Shown here piece by piece: positions 27,819 through 38,348 of a DNA stretch of 64,000 bases. The position numbers and the translations under genes are program-made. Below the pieces are notes generated by a model. The model ran no database searches, was not told the DNA's origin, and was given only the letters and a program-made list of their open reading frames with translations. The DNA is from Pseudomonadota bacterium. GTDB lineage: Bacteria; Desulfobacterota; Desulfobacteria; Desulfobacterales; RPRI01. The DNA lies in NCBI GenBank assembly GCA_018817425.1, contig JAHITX010000007.1, positions 1-64,000 on the forward strand. Direction: 5' to 3'. Every line of letters begins with the position of its first letter. Within the stretch, counting starts at the first letter, position 1.

Positions 27819-28483
27819 AACTGCACGTCCTCCCTTGCCACTTTACGGGGTCCTCCGGCTCTATCGGTAGACCAGTCTTTCAAAGGAATAATAGTTTCAA
27901 AATCATCAAGTTTGCCGAGCACCTTTAAACGGTCAACTATCAACTGCCATGCACAGTCAAGCTCCTTGCTTATTTCGCACTTGCCCTTTGTGGAACCGCC
28001 GCAGGGACCGTTTAACAGCCTTTTTGCGCATCTTGAAACAGGACAGATACCCGCTGTTTTTGAAAGAATGCATTTTCCGCAAGCCTGACATCTTTCAGTC
28101 CATAAACCGCGTTTGTCAGTAACGCCTAAAAAGCAGGTATTAACTCCGGGATATACCGGTATGCTCTGATACTTTTCTGCTGTAAACTGAACACCAACCC
28201 CGCAAGCAAGAGATAAAACGGCTTCATATTTATCAACGTTGTCACGTATTTCTTCGAGGTACTCATGATCGCATTGACGCTCTAAAGTAATTTCATCAAT
28301 CTTTACTTCTTTACCTTTATTGAGAAAGTACATTCGAAGAGCTGATGCCAGAATTCCTACTTCTTTTTTGCCGCCGGCCTCACAAACCGTTACGCATTCG
28401 TTGCAGCCCAGTATCAATATTTTATTGTAATTTTTCAGATCCTCGATGATCTCTTCTATCGGCTTTTTATCAGCTACAATCAT
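27815..28483 (-). CDS. metV: MetV, Fe-S/zinc partner of MetF
   Basis: A 222-residue Cys-rich protein of the MTHFR C-terminal-domain family. It starts MIVADKKPIEEI, has GCNECVTVCEAGGKKEV, ERQCDHEY, ACGVGVQF, RCQACGKCILSKTAGICPVSRCAK and NGPCGGSTKGKC. The C-terminal cysteines should hold Fe-S clusters; the N-terminal domain is the MetV fold seen in acetogen MetVF complexes. It passes electrons to the MetF flavin. Its stop overlaps the metF start, and a REP-like repeat separates it from mvhD. A related gene begins at 63788. Confidence 0.92.
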   Translation of the reverse strand: MIVADKKPIEEIIEDLKNYNKILILGCNECVTVCEAGGKKEVGILASALRMYFLNKGKEVKIDEITLERQCDHEYLEEIRDNVDKYEAVLSLACGVGVQFTAEKYQSIPVYPGVNTCFLGVTDKRGLWTERCQACGKCILSKTAGICPVSRCAKRLLNGPCGGSTKGKCEISKELDCAWQLIVDRLKVLGKLDDFETIIPLKDWSTDRAGGPRKVAREDVQL

Positions 28484-28531
28484 ATTTAGTGCCCTCTCCT
28501 TTCTTCTTTTGTTATACCGGTAGGCAAATAA

Positions 28532-28591
28532 GGCGGGGTTTAAAACCCCGCCCTACATCATCTTCCGTAGGGCAGCATTTTATATGCCGCC
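28532..28591. repeat. Dispersed palindromic repeat, copy 1
   Basis: Two palindromes: GGCGGGGTTTAAAACCCCGCC (28532-28552, with mispairing at the centre) and a GGCAGCATTTTATATGCCGCC-type block ending at 28591, joined by CCTACATCATCTTCCGTAGG. The same layout recurs at 38525-38625. It sits inside the hdrA operon between mvhD and metV. Confidence 0.8.
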
Positions 28592-28676
28592 AACGATATT
28601 CTTCCTCTCTCCTTAAGGAGAAAAACGTGGTGATGGGTATGTACACTTATCTTCGACATCTACTATAGTTCATAAC

Positions 28677-29111
28677 TTAAGCTGCTTTGTTTTTGGCGGC
28701 AACTTTAATAGGATTCGGACCAAGTTTTCTTATAAGCTCATCTATTTCAATAGCGTACTGTGCAAACCTCGGCCCTTCTGCTGAAGAAAGATTTCTCATC
28801 TGAACCCTTTCTCCTCCTATCCCAATTTTATCAAGGATTTGTTGGGCCTGTTCAATTCTCTTTCTTGCCCTTAGGTTTCCACTGTTGTAATGGCATTCAC
28901 CTTCCATGCAACCTACGGCATATACTCCATCAGCTCCTTTTTCAAAGGCACGCATAATATGAAGTATATCAACTTTTCCGGTACATGGAACACGTATGAT
29001 TTTAATATTGGTAGGATAAGTTAACCTCATGGAACCTGCCAGGTCCGCAGCAGTATAGCCTCAGTAATTACAGCAAAAAGCAATGATAACCGGTTCAAAA
29101 TCCTGATTCAT
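28677..29111 (-). CDS. mvhD: MvhD/FrhD-type [2Fe-2S] selenoprotein
   Basis: Read through the TGA at 29061-29063 (residue 17) this is a 144-residue MvhD-family protein: MNQDFEPVIIAFCCNY-U-GYTAADLAG. Relatives have Cys at that position. The other ligands are VPCTGKVD, VGCMEGECHYNSGN. MvhD carries a [2Fe-2S] cluster and passes electrons from a hydrogenase or dehydrogenase to HdrA. The start at 29111 overlaps the hdrA stop (ATGA). With metV and metF downstream, the likely sink or source is the methylene-THF reductase. Without read-through the start codon region would be lost and translation would restart at an internal Met without a site. Confidence 0.93.
29032..29046 (-). promoter_or_regulatory. 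Bacterial SECIS-type hairpin in mvhD (28677)
   Basis: A 6-bp stem (one G-U pair) closing the loop GGC at +21 to +23 after the TGA. Same sequence core as in the mvhD at 61999. Confidence 0.75.
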
Positions 29112-32100
29112 AGAACTCCTTCCAGCAAGGCTTCAACCTTGCTTAATATCTGATCATCCTCATACCAGTTCAATTCTATGGCCTTTGCCGGACATTCGGC
29201 TGCACACACACCACAACCATGACAAAGAGCAACATCTATTTCGCTCACTCCATCAGCATTGATTTTTGGAACACCATAAGGACAAGACCTTACACATATC
29301 AGACATGATGCGCATTTTTCACCTTCCACATAGGCAGTAACAGCAGAAAGTGTTAGTTGATCCTGAGAAAGGAATGTAGTTGCTCTGGAAGCAGCGGCCA
29401 AAGCCTGAGCAATTGATTCCGAAAGCAATTTAGGACTGTGTGCCGTTCCGCACACAAAAACTCCTTCGGTTGCCATATCTACGGGTTTTAGCTTTACATG
29501 GGCTTCTAACAGATAACCTTCTGCATTTAATGCAAGCTTTACAATGGAAGATAATTCAGTGATATCTGTGGGCCTCATGCCGGAGCTAAGTGCAAGAATA
29601 TCTGCTGAAACCATAAGACGTTTTCCTAAAATATGGTCCTTAAATGTTACCATCAAACCTTCTTCAGTTGACTCTACTTCCGGCATTTCATCAAGAGTAT
29701 AACGGAAGAAGAAAACACCTTTTCTTCTTGCTTCAGTATAATAATCTTCCAGAAGTCCATATGTCCTCATGTCTCTGTACAAAACATAGACATTGACATC
29801 AGGGTCAAGCTCTTTAATGTGGATTGCATTTTTTATAGCGCTCTGGCAACATATTCTGGAGCAATTCGGATTCTCATCATTTCTTGACCCAACACACTGA
29901 ATCATAACAACACTTTCAACTCCTTCGACAGCATTTTCTTCTTCAAGTTTCTGCGCCAGTTCTACCTGAGTAATTACTTTTGGATCTTGTCCGTACAAAT
30001 ATTCTTTTGGGATATACTCATTTGCTCCGGTTGCAAGAATTACAACCCCATGATCGATTTTTCTTTCATACATACCGGGGCCCACAATAACTTCTGTAGT
30101 AAAATTCCCTTTAAACCCGGAGAACCCGACTATAAGAGACTGGGTTAAGACTTGTATTTTAGAATGATCTGATACTTTTTTTATAAGCTCAGAAAGATAA
30201 ACTCCTATCTTTTCTCCCTCAATGGTTGAAGTAAGCCGGTTTGCCATGCCACCAAGCTTAGGTTCTTTTTCAATAATGACCGTTTCAAAGCCCTGGTCCG
30301 CAAGACCAAGCGCTGCATTCATTCCAGATACTCCTCCGCCTATAACAAGTGCCCTTTTATTGACGGGAATTTTCTTTTCATGAAGAGGGTTAAGTGTTGC
30401 AGCCCTTGCAACCGCCATTTTAACAAGTTTTTTTGCCTTTTCGGTTGCCTTAACAGGGTCATTGGAATGAGCCCATGAATCCTGATTGCGTATATTTGCC
30501 ATTTCAAATAGATATTTATTCAAACCACAAGCTTCAAGGGTATCCATGAATATTCCTTCATGGGTTTTAGGCGTACAAGCCGCAACAACAACTCTGTTAA
30601 GCTCTTTCTCTTTTATAATCTCTTTCATCCTGTCTTGAGAATCCTGGGAACAGGTAAAAAGATTATTTCCCGTAAAAACCACATAAGGAAGGGTAGAAGC
30701 AAATTCAGCCAAATTATTTATATCTACCACACCGGAAATATTTACACCGCAATTGCAAACAAATACTCCTACTCTGGGGTCTTTTCCGGTTAAATCAATT
30801 TCATCAGGTATAAGGACTGTTTTTGTTCTTGTGCCTCTTGCCGCATCAAGCCTGCCTCCAGCAGCACATGCAGCAGCGCTTGCTTCTGTCACTGAACTTG
30901 GAATATCCTTTGGGCCCTGAAAAATTCCGCAGGCATATACTCCCTGTCTTGATGTTTCAACAGGTGTGAAAGGTTTATTTTTGGCAAAACCGTACTTATC
31001 TACATCTATATTTAGCCGTTTTGCAAGATCAAGCGTGGATTGCGGGATTTTAAGGCCTACAGAAAGCACAACCATGTCAAATTCTTCTTCCTGCATCATG
31101 CCCGATTCATCCGCATATTTTATTTTAAGATTTTGACTTTCTTTAACCTCCTCCAAAGTGTGAACGCGCGCTTTTATAAAACGGACTCCGTCTTTGTCTT
31201 TTGCTTTGTTGTAATACTTCTCGTAATCTTTACCAAATGTGCGCATATCCATATTAAATACAGCACAATCAAGGTTGCCGTGTGAATGCTCTTTTGCAAT
31301 CATTGCTTCTTTGACTGCATACATGCAACATACGGAAGAACAATAACCGTTTCCGCATTTATTGTTATCTCTTGAACCTATGCATTGAAGCCATGCGATT
31401 TTTTTAGGCTCTTTATTATCACTCAGCCTTACAAGATGCCCCATTGTTGGGCCCGATGCGCTTAATATTCTTTCAAATTCAAGGCTGGTCATCACATTCG
31501 GACTTGTCTTATAATGATAATGTTCATCAAGAGATGATGGATCAAAAGTATCGGTTCCCGGGCAAAGTATTACAGAACCTACCTCTATTTGTTTTTCAAC
31601 AACACTCTGGCTGTGATCGACAGCTTCTGCAAGACAGGCATCTACGCACTGGAAGCATTCACAGCAGTAACCGCAGTTAAGACACCTTTGGGCTTCAGCT
31701 TTTCCTGCTTCTTCACAAAAGCCAAGCTCAACTTCCATAAAATTACCGGCCCTTTTTTCAATGGAAAGCTCCGGCATTTCAGCTCTTGTTTTTATGGGTT
31801 CGTTCTCAGGAACCGGCCTGTATATTGGATTTTCGTTTGTAATTGGTTCCCGGCCTTCGGACATATCTTTTCCATCAAGATATCTTACAATCGACTCGGC
31901 TGCTTCTTTTCCTGCTGCAATTGCTTTAATAGCCGTAGCAGCACCTGAAACAGCATCACCTCCTGCAAATATATTCGGAAAATTTGTCTGAAAGGTAACC
32001 GCATCAACTGCTATTGTTCCTTTTTTGCCGATTTCAAGTTTTATCGGCAGTTTTGATTTATCAACATTTTGACCAATAGCTATTATTACTTGATCAGCAT

Positions 32101-33538
32101 CTAAAATAAATTCTGACCCCTCAATCGGTATGGGACTGCGTCTGCCGCTGCTGTCCGGTTCTCCAAGTTCCATGCGGATACAGCGTAATCCTGTAGCCCT
32201 TCCTTCCGAAGTCAAAACCTTATCAGGTGCGGCAAGATAGGTTATTTCAGCACCTTCGGTTTCAGCAGCATGAATCTCTTCTTCCCATGCAGGCATTTCG
32301 GCGCGGGTTCTTCTGTATATTATATTGACCTTTTCGGCTCCAAGCCTTGCGGCGCATCTTGCAACATCTATGGCGACATTGCCGCCGCCTATGATAGCAA
32401 TATTTTTGCCTACTTCCGATTTTCCGGTAAGGTTTACTTCCCTTAAGAAATCGACACCCTGTCGCACTCCTTTTGCTTTTTCTCCGGAAACGCCAAGATC
32501 AAAACCTTTGTGCGCGCCGATCGCTATATAAACGGATTTATAACCTTCAGAAAACAGGTCTTCTACAGTCAGATCAGGGCCAAGAGGAGTATTGGTTTTA
32601 ATTTCAACGCCAAGATTTGTTATTACCTCTATTTCATTGTCAAGAACATCTCTGGGAAGCCTGTGCTCCGGTATGCCGACCCTTAACATACCTCCGGCCC
32701 TGGGAAGTGCTTCGAATATGGTGGAAAGCACACCTTTACGGGCAAGGTGATATGCAGCAGAAAGTCCCGCCGGACCTGACCCTATAATAGCGACTTTTTC
32801 ATCTCTTTTGGAAAGAGTTTTGATCTTGATTTGCCTCGGATCGAATTTATCCGCGGCAAGCCTTTTGAGATTGCGTATTGCAACAGGATGATCCACTTCA
32901 CACCTGCGGCAGGAGTCCTCGCATCCGTGAGGACATATTCTTCCAAGAACACCCGGTAAAGGCAAATCCTCCATAATTATCTGAAGGGCTTCTTTATATT
33001 TACCCTGACCAACCATCTGGACATAGCCCTGAACATTAAGTCCTGCCGGACATTCAAGCCGGCAAGGGGCTTTATCGCTTTTCCGGATAGCATAAGCTCC
33101 TGGAATAGCCTGCGCGTATTGCTTATAAGCGGCTTTATTCACTGAGAGGTTTTCATCATATTCATTGGATAAGACTACAGGACAGACCTTTGTGCATTCG
33201 CCGCAACTTGTACATTTTGAAAGATCTATAAAACGAGGATTTTGTTTTACTGTCGCCTGAAAGCTTCCCTGTTCTCCTTTAAGTTCAAGGAGTTCGGAAT
33301 TCATCAGAAGTTCAATGTTCAAATGCCGGCCGACCTCGACCAGTTTAGGAGAAATTACTCACATCGCACAATCATTTGTAGGAAATGTCTTGTCAAGCTG
33401 CGACATGAGACCGCCGATGGCGGATGTTTTTTCAAGCAGATATACATAATATCCGGAATTAGCAAGATCGAGAGCGGACTGCATTCCTGCGATTCCACCT
33501 CCCACAACCATAACAGATCCAACGATTCGTTCAGCCAT
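29108..33538 (-). CDS. hdrA: HdrA selenoprotein with inserted GltD/NfnB-like module
   Basis: Read through the TGA at 33359-33361 (residue 60) this is 1,476 residues. N-terminal FAD turn [14 protein letters not shown], then [18 protein letters not shown], where other HdrA have Cys. A [4Fe-4S] motif CTSCGECTKVCP follows. At about 150-540 sits a GltD/NfnB-like unit: [32 protein letters not shown] (FAD), [16 protein letters not shown] (NAD(P)H). HdrA core: [38 protein letters not shown] second HdrA half follows (VFVCNCGVNISG, VIGGGVSGMNAALGLA) and C-terminal ferredoxin sites CASCLICVRSCP and CHGCGVCAAECP. Likely the flavin-bifurcating core for MetVF, with NAD(P)H as one partner. AGGAG precedes the ATG at 33538. 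Confidence 0.94.
33326..33343 (-). promoter_or_regulatory. Bacterial SECIS-type hairpin in hdrA (29108)
   Basis: A 7-bp stem CTGGTCG/CGGCCGG with two G-U pairs and loop AGGT at +23 to +26 after the TGA. The 18 bases are identical in all three hdrA genes of the window. Confidence 0.8.
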
Positions 33539-33761
33539 GCGGTGCTCCTTATCTAAATCTAAGAATAAAGGTATAAAACTCCGGTACCAGCTGATTACTA
33601 TCTATTGATATTGTATAATTTGGAATACATTAAATGAATCTGATTGTTTTTTTGAGCGGTTTTATAAAAATATATAAGATACCCCGTAACCAGTCAAGCA
33701 AAATTAACAATAATAATCACTTCGATAACGGATTGTTTTATCTTGAATCCTATATTGCATC

Positions 33762-35342
33762 ATGCTAAAAAAGTATAAAAATAAAACAAAAAGGATTATC
33801 TTCAAGATGCCGTATTCATCTCATCCCATTATCAATATCGCTCTTGTAGGCGGAAGTGAATTATGCAAGCAAATTCTTGAAAAGACCACTTTCTATTTTA
33901 AACAGCAAGGTGACCAAAACACTCCCATTATTGCCGTTGCCGATCCGGACCCCCAAAGCCCCGGCATGTTGTTTGCGAATAATAAAGGTCTTATTACACT
34001 TGTCGACTATCATGAGCTTTATGATATCTCATACAACATACAACTGATAATAATTTTAAACCCTGATCCGAAAATCCTTGAAGATATTTTAAAAACAAGA
34101 CCTCCCAGAATACGCATACTTTCGAATCAAGTGTTCGAAATTTTCTGGAAGGTAATAAATCATGAAGGACGAAAACTCAGGGAACAGAATAAAGCCATGG
34201 AAACCATTTTAAACGGTATCCAGGATTTCATATCTGTAATTACGCCTGATATGACTATAGTCGATGCCAACGAATCCCTGCTTAAAGGCATAGGTTGTTC
34301 AGGAAAAGAAGTTATTGGACGCAAATGTTACGAAGTTCTTCAAAAAAACCCTTCAGCATGCACAAGCAATGGGATGATATGCCCGCTGAATGAAGTTATA
34401 CGTACCAAAAGACCGGTTCAACAGATAAGAAAACATATAGACCTTAAAAATAAAGTCCGGCATATTGAGGTTAATATATATCCTGTCTGGGAAAAAAACG
34501 GAAAGATCGTAAAATTTATCCAAATAAGCAGAGATATAACAAAGCATATGGAAGAGCAGGAAGAGATTACAAAGCGCCTTGAAAAAATGGTCGAGGAACG
34601 TACAAGCCAACTCAAGGAAACTCATGAAAAGTTAATCCATAAAGATAAAATGGCTTCTTTAGGCAAGCTCTCAGCATCGGTAGTTCACGAAATCAACAAT
34701 CCCATAGCCGGTGTTCTTAATCTTACTATACTTATAAAACGCATGATTCAGGAAAACCCCTCCGAAATTAAAGATATGGATGAGATTGTACGTTATCTTA
34801 ACCTTATGGAAAAAGAGACAAGACGGACAAGCAGAATTGTATCTTATCTTCTTGCATTTTCAAGACAGAACAAGATGGAGTTAAAGCCATTAAATTTTGA
34901 TAAACTTATCGAGCAAACTCTTTTTTTAAATTCAAACCTTATTAAGATAAACAATGTAAAAATCAAAAACAAGCTTGATCCAAACTTACCGGATATTATC
35001 GGTTCGGAAGATCAGCTCCAACAAGTTGTGATGAATTTGATATCGAACGCTGTCGAATCTATGGAATCTTATGGTGAGGGTGTTTTAACGATTGAAACAA
35101 AACATTTTCCGAAAAAAGGTAGTATTTTAGTTACATTTAAAGATACGGGGATAGGCATTACAAAAGAAAATCTGACTAAAATATTCGAACCTTTTTTTAC
35201 TACAAAAAAACAGGGTAAAGGCGTTGGGCTTGGTCTTTCCCTTGCTTATGGAATTATTCAGGATCATGGGGGTTCAATAAATGTTGTTTCCAAAGAAGGT
35301 AAAGGAACCACTTTTAAAATTGATCTTCCAATAAAACGTTAA
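33762..35342 (+). CDS. PAS histidine kinase with Rossmann-like N-terminal domain
   Basis: A 526-residue cytosolic kinase. Residues about 17-135 form a Rossmann-like domain (NIALVGGSELCKQIL, IIAVADPDPQSPG, IQLIIILNPDPKIL) of a sort found in sulfate-reducer kinases, perhaps a nucleotide sensor. A PAS domain follows with cysteines GRKCYEVLQKNPSAC and GMICPLNE, then a coiled coil. HisKA is ASLGKLSASVVHEINNP with the phospho-His; HATPase has NLISNAVESM, DTGIGI and GVGLGLSLA. The start may be ATG 33762 or, with AAGGA upstream, ATG 33807. It is divergent from hdrA and 97 bases before its likely partner regulator. Confidence 0.9.
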   Translation: MLKKYKNKTKRIIFKMPYSSHPIINIALVGGSELCKQILEKTTFYFKQQGDQNTPIIAVADPDPQSPGMLFANNKGLITLVDYHELYDISYNIQLIIILNPDPKILEDILKTRPPRIRILSNQVFEIFWKVINHEGRKLREQNKAMETILNGIQDFISVITPDMTIVDANESLLKGIGCSGKEVIGRKCYEVLQKNPSACTSNGMICPLNEVIRTKRPVQQIRKHIDLKNKVRHIEVNIYPVWEKNGKIVKFIQISRDITKHMEEQEEITKRLEKMVEERTSQLKETHEKLIHKDKMASLGKLSASVVHEINNPIAGVLNLTILIKRMIQENPSEIKDMDEIVRYLNLMEKETRRTSRIVSYLLAFSRQNKMELKPLNFDKLIEQTLFLNSNLIKINNVKIKNKLDPNLPDIIGSEDQLQQVVMNLISNAVESMESYGEGVLTIETKHFPKKGSILVTFKDTGIGITKENLTKIFEPFFTTKKQGKGVGLGLSLAYGIIQDHGGSINVVSKEGKGTTFKIDLPIKR

Positions 35343-35439
35343 TTTAAAAGTTCTAATGACTAACGTTCTTATCGGCTGAGCATGTTCTTTCAAGCCCAGC
35401 CACTGATATCCTGCTTCCTTAAACTGCGGAGGTTTATTG

Positions 35440-36780
35440 ATGAACAGAGCAAAGCTTCTTATAGTTGATGACGAGCTGATAATGAGAGAATCATTGGCCG
35501 GATGGCTTCAAAGAGACGGCCACGAGGTCCAAACAGCGGAAAGCGGGGAAGAAGCTCTTGATAAAATCAAAGACACCCGATTTGATATACTGCTTGTAGA
35601 TATAAAGATGGAAGGAATAAGCGGCCTTGAAGTATTAAAAGCAGTTAAAGAAAGCGACCCTGATGTTTCCGTTGTTATGATTACGGCATATGGCTCCATA
35701 CAAACCGCAATTGAAGCTATGAAAAAAGGAGCATATGATTATCTTCTCAAACCTTTTGACCCGCATGAGCTTGGTGTTCTTATAGAAAAAATACTGGAAA
35801 ATCAGGCTCAGGCAAGGGAAAATCTTTATCTTAGAGAACAATTCAAGGAAACAACAAGATTTGAAAGCCTGATAGGTCAATCCGGTGTAATGCAGGAAGT
35901 ATTTGAGCTTATACAAAATGTTGCTCCTTTAAATACTACGGTGCTTATCACTGGTGAAACCGGCACGGGAAAAGGTCTTGCAGCAAAGGCCGTACATACA
36001 CACAGCACAAGATGCCAGGGTCCTTTTGTAGTGGTTAATTGCGGCGCCATACCTGAGAATCTGATGGAAAGTGAACTATTCGGATACCAGAAAGGAGCTT
36101 TTACCGATGCTAAAACTACAAAAAAAGGCCGTCTTGAGATGGCTCATGGAGGAACACTCTTTCTGGATGAAATCGGAGAGATCGGCATGCGAATGCAGAT
36201 CGATCTGTTGCGGGTGCTTGAAGATCGTATATTTTACAGGGTTGGCGGCACTCAGCCTATAGAAGCGGATTTCAGGATTATTGCCGCCACAAACAGAAAC
36301 CTTCAGGAAGCTATCGCAAAAGGTATATTCAGAGAAGATTTATATTACCGGTTGAATGTCGTTTCATTTAAAATGCCTTCATTAAGAGAAAGAAAGGAAG
36401 ACATTCCGCTTTTGGCCGATCACTTTCTCCATCGTTTTACACAGGAAACAAACAAGCAAATTGACCGTATAAGTCGTGATGCAATGGATGAAATGATGCT
36501 TTATGAATGGCCGGGTAATGTAAGAGAGCTTGAAAATGCAATAGAGCGGTCGGTTGTTATCGCAAAAAAAAGAAACATTATCCCTCAGGATTTGCCTATT
36601 TTCCGGCCTGATGGAATTTATATTCCATCCAAGAACACCCTTGAAGGAATTGAAAAAAACCATATTAACAGAATACTTTCTGAAAACGATTGGAATATAT
36701 CCGCTACAGCCAAAGTATTAGGGATTGACAGGTCAACACTTTACAGCAAGATTAAACGATACAACATAATAAAACCTTAG
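35440..36780 (+). CDS. NtrC-family response regulator, GAFTDA variant
   Basis: A 446-residue regulator. Receiver 1-120 with D10/D11, phosphoacceptor D54 (LLVDIKMEG) and Lys in LLKPFD. AAA+ domain from about 140 with GETGTGKGLAAKAV, FLDEIGEI and AATNRNLQEAI. The sigma-54 contact loop reads GAFTDA, not GAFTGA. The Fis-type helix-turn-helix (AKVLGIDRSTLYSKIKRY) ends the protein. It should activate sigma-54 promoters, and one lies at 39717-39733 before the GcvH-like gene. ATG 35440 is chosen on GGAGG at 35428-35432. It forms a two-gene operon with the kinase at 33762. Confidence 0.94.
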   Translation: MNRAKLLIVDDELIMRESLAGWLQRDGHEVQTAESGEEALDKIKDTRFDILLVDIKMEGISGLEVLKAVKESDPDVSVVMITAYGSIQTAIEAMKKGAYDYLLKPFDPHELGVLIEKILENQAQARENLYLREQFKETTRFESLIGQSGVMQEVFELIQNVAPLNTTVLITGETGTGKGLAAKAVHTHSTRCQGPFVVVNCGAIPENLMESELFGYQKGAFTDAKTTKKGRLEMAHGGTLFLDEIGEIGMRMQIDLLRVLEDRIFYRVGGTQPIEADFRIIAATNRNLQEAIAKGIFREDLYYRLNVVSFKMPSLRERKEDIPLLADHFLHRFTQETNKQIDRISRDAMDEMMLYEWPGNVRELENAIERSVVIAKKRNIIPQDLPIFRPDGIYIPSKNTLEGIEKNHINRILSENDWNISATAKVLGIDRSTLYSKIKRYNIIKP

Positions 36781-36789
36781 TCTATAAGC

Positions 36790-37347
36790 TTGAATATAGA
36801 TTCCAAACATAAAATCATCATTTCTCCTATCGGAAATATTGATGCAAAAATAATCGGGTCTGTTAAAAAGGTGATAAGCCATAGATTCGGTTTTCAGGCT
36901 ATGGTTAAACCATTGCTTGAAAATATCGGTTTTGCTTTTGATCCGGGCCGGAATCAGCATAATTCTACATCGATTTTAGGAAAGCTGGAAAGCTGTGCAC
37001 CTGAGTATGCACTCAAAGTTCTTGCCGTAACCGATGTAGATCTATTCATTCCTATACTGACACATGTATACGGAGAAGCCCAGCTCGGGGGAAGAACCTC
37101 TATAGTATCGATATACAGGCTTAAAGATTGCCTCTCAGGAATCAGAGAAAGTATTTCATTACCGGAAAGAATTGTCAAAGAAGCAATCCATGAACTTGGT
37201 CATACATTCAATCTTCTGCATTGCAAAGATCATTCATGTATAATGCATTATTGCCGGACAGAGAAAGATGTTGACCGGAAATCGGATCAGTTGTGCAGGT
37301 ACTGCAAAATACTTTTAGATGATGAGATTAAAAGATTAAGACCGTAA
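36790..37347 (+). CDS. Archaemetzincin-like zinc protease
   Basis: A 185-residue protein with the zinc site HELGHTFNLLHC, the following CKDHSCIM and, 16 residues on, CRYC: the archaemetzincin order HEXXHXXGXXHCX4CXM...CXXC. The Gly of the metzincin turn is replaced by Asn, and the second half has four Cys for a structural zinc. The N-terminus IIISPIGNIDAKIIGSV fits the family. Start: TTG 36790, 10 bases after the regulator stop; no ATG upstream of residue 38 gives the N-terminal strand. Substrate unknown. Its 3' end overlaps the convergent GcvH-like gene by 12 bases. Confidence 0.82.
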   Translation: MNIDSKHKIIISPIGNIDAKIIGSVKKVISHRFGFQAMVKPLLENIGFAFDPGRNQHNSTSILGKLESCAPEYALKVLAVTDVDLFIPILTHVYGEAQLGGRTSIVSIYRLKDCLSGIRESISLPERIVKEAIHELGHTFNLLHCKDHSCIMHYCRTEKDVDRKSDQLCRYCKILLDDEIKRLRP

Positions 37348-38259
37348 AAATAGCTGCGTTAGTTTCTCCCAGCCAAGTTGCGGTATATTACCGTAAATAT
37401 TTTCGGCAAGAAAGCCTCCGTCGGTATTTAAAAGCTGACCGGAATTTTCGATAGCTTTGTAAAGAACATCTACTTCTTTTTTCATGAATTCCTTTGATTG
37501 ATCGGCAATGTAAAGGTTCTTTATGTCATCTTTTAATTTTTCAGAGTGAACTCTTAAAATCCAGCCGTCAGTATAAGGATTTTTTCCGGCCGGCATTGCA
37601 TCCTCTCTTAATTTAGGATTGATGTCTGTTACCACTCCACTAACAGGTGAAAGCAAAGTTGCACAGCGATTGCCGCGTTTTATGGTAATCTGCGATTTGT
37701 TCTGTATCAGCTGTTTTCCAATAAGTGGAGCTTCAATTTGTTCAAGCGGACCGAATACTTTAAGTGCAAAATCATCAAGTCCTATTCTTACGGTTTTTCC
37801 TTCTTCAATCTTGACCCATGCATGTCCTTTATGAAGATAATAGCCCTGAGGAATTTTGAATCCCTGAACATTTAATACTTCAACCGGGTTAACAGTTGCA
37901 TGAACAGTATATTGATCAGAAAAATACTGGTCGAACTCACAATTTACGCACATATAATCATGCCCGCAGGGCTTGAAATCTATCCGGCCTTTCATATGGT
38001 GTATGCATGGTCTTTTTGATACAGGTAAATCTTTCAGCTTTTCCATCCAGTGTACAATGTTTTTATGCTTTTTACCTTTGGCAGTACTTTTTCCGGCAAT
38101 ATTTTTGTTTGTATCTGCCATATCAGTCATGGTTATATCATATTGGCAGGTCGCACAGTTATATAAAGCATTACAATTCTTTGAGCGAACAACTCCGGCC
38201 TGCATCCATACACAGGGGGAGCTTTTTTTGTTTTCTTTATTTAATCGGAGAGATTCCAT
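37336..38259 (-). CDS. Cys-rich protein with GcvH-like lipoyl domain, paralogue 1
   Basis: A 307-residue protein. Residues about 15-125 hold two Cys clusters, CVWMQAGVVRSKNC...YNCATCQYD and CIHHMKGR...CGHDYMCVNCEFDQYF, likely metal sites. Residues about 145-265 resemble glycine-cleavage H protein (GYYLHKGHAWVKIEEGKTVRIGLDDFALKVFG; later LLSPVSGVVTDINPKL; NPYTDGWILRV). The lysine that carries lipoate (VKAAS in GcvH) is not in place; the aligned residue is Asn. So it probably is not a lipoyl carrier of glycine cleavage. Function unknown. A paralogue lies upstream at 38661 on the same strand. Confidence 0.8.
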   Translation of the reverse strand: MESLRLNKENKKSSPCVWMQAGVVRSKNCNALYNCATCQYDITMTDMADTNKNIAGKSTAKGKKHKNIVHWMEKLKDLPVSKRPCIHHMKGRIDFKPCGHDYMCVNCEFDQYFSDQYTVHATVNPVEVLNVQGFKIPQGYYLHKGHAWVKIEEGKTVRIGLDDFALKVFGPLEQIEAPLIGKQLIQNKSQITIKRGNRCATLLSPVSGVVTDINPKLREDAMPAGKNPYTDGWILRVHSEKLKDDIKNLYIADQSKEFMKKEVDVLYKAIENSGQLLNTDGGFLAENIYGNIPQLGWEKLTQLFLRS

Positions 38260-38348
38260 TTATACCCTCGCTATACAAGGTTCTCTGATTCATATAAACG
38301 CTGACTTATTTTATCAGGTTTGTTAAAAAAAACTGAATGTAGAATATC

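Noticed and set aside
33539-33761. Sigma-54 promoter for the minus-strand hdrA
   Set aside because: No GG-N10-GC pair on either strand in this gap matches the boxes.
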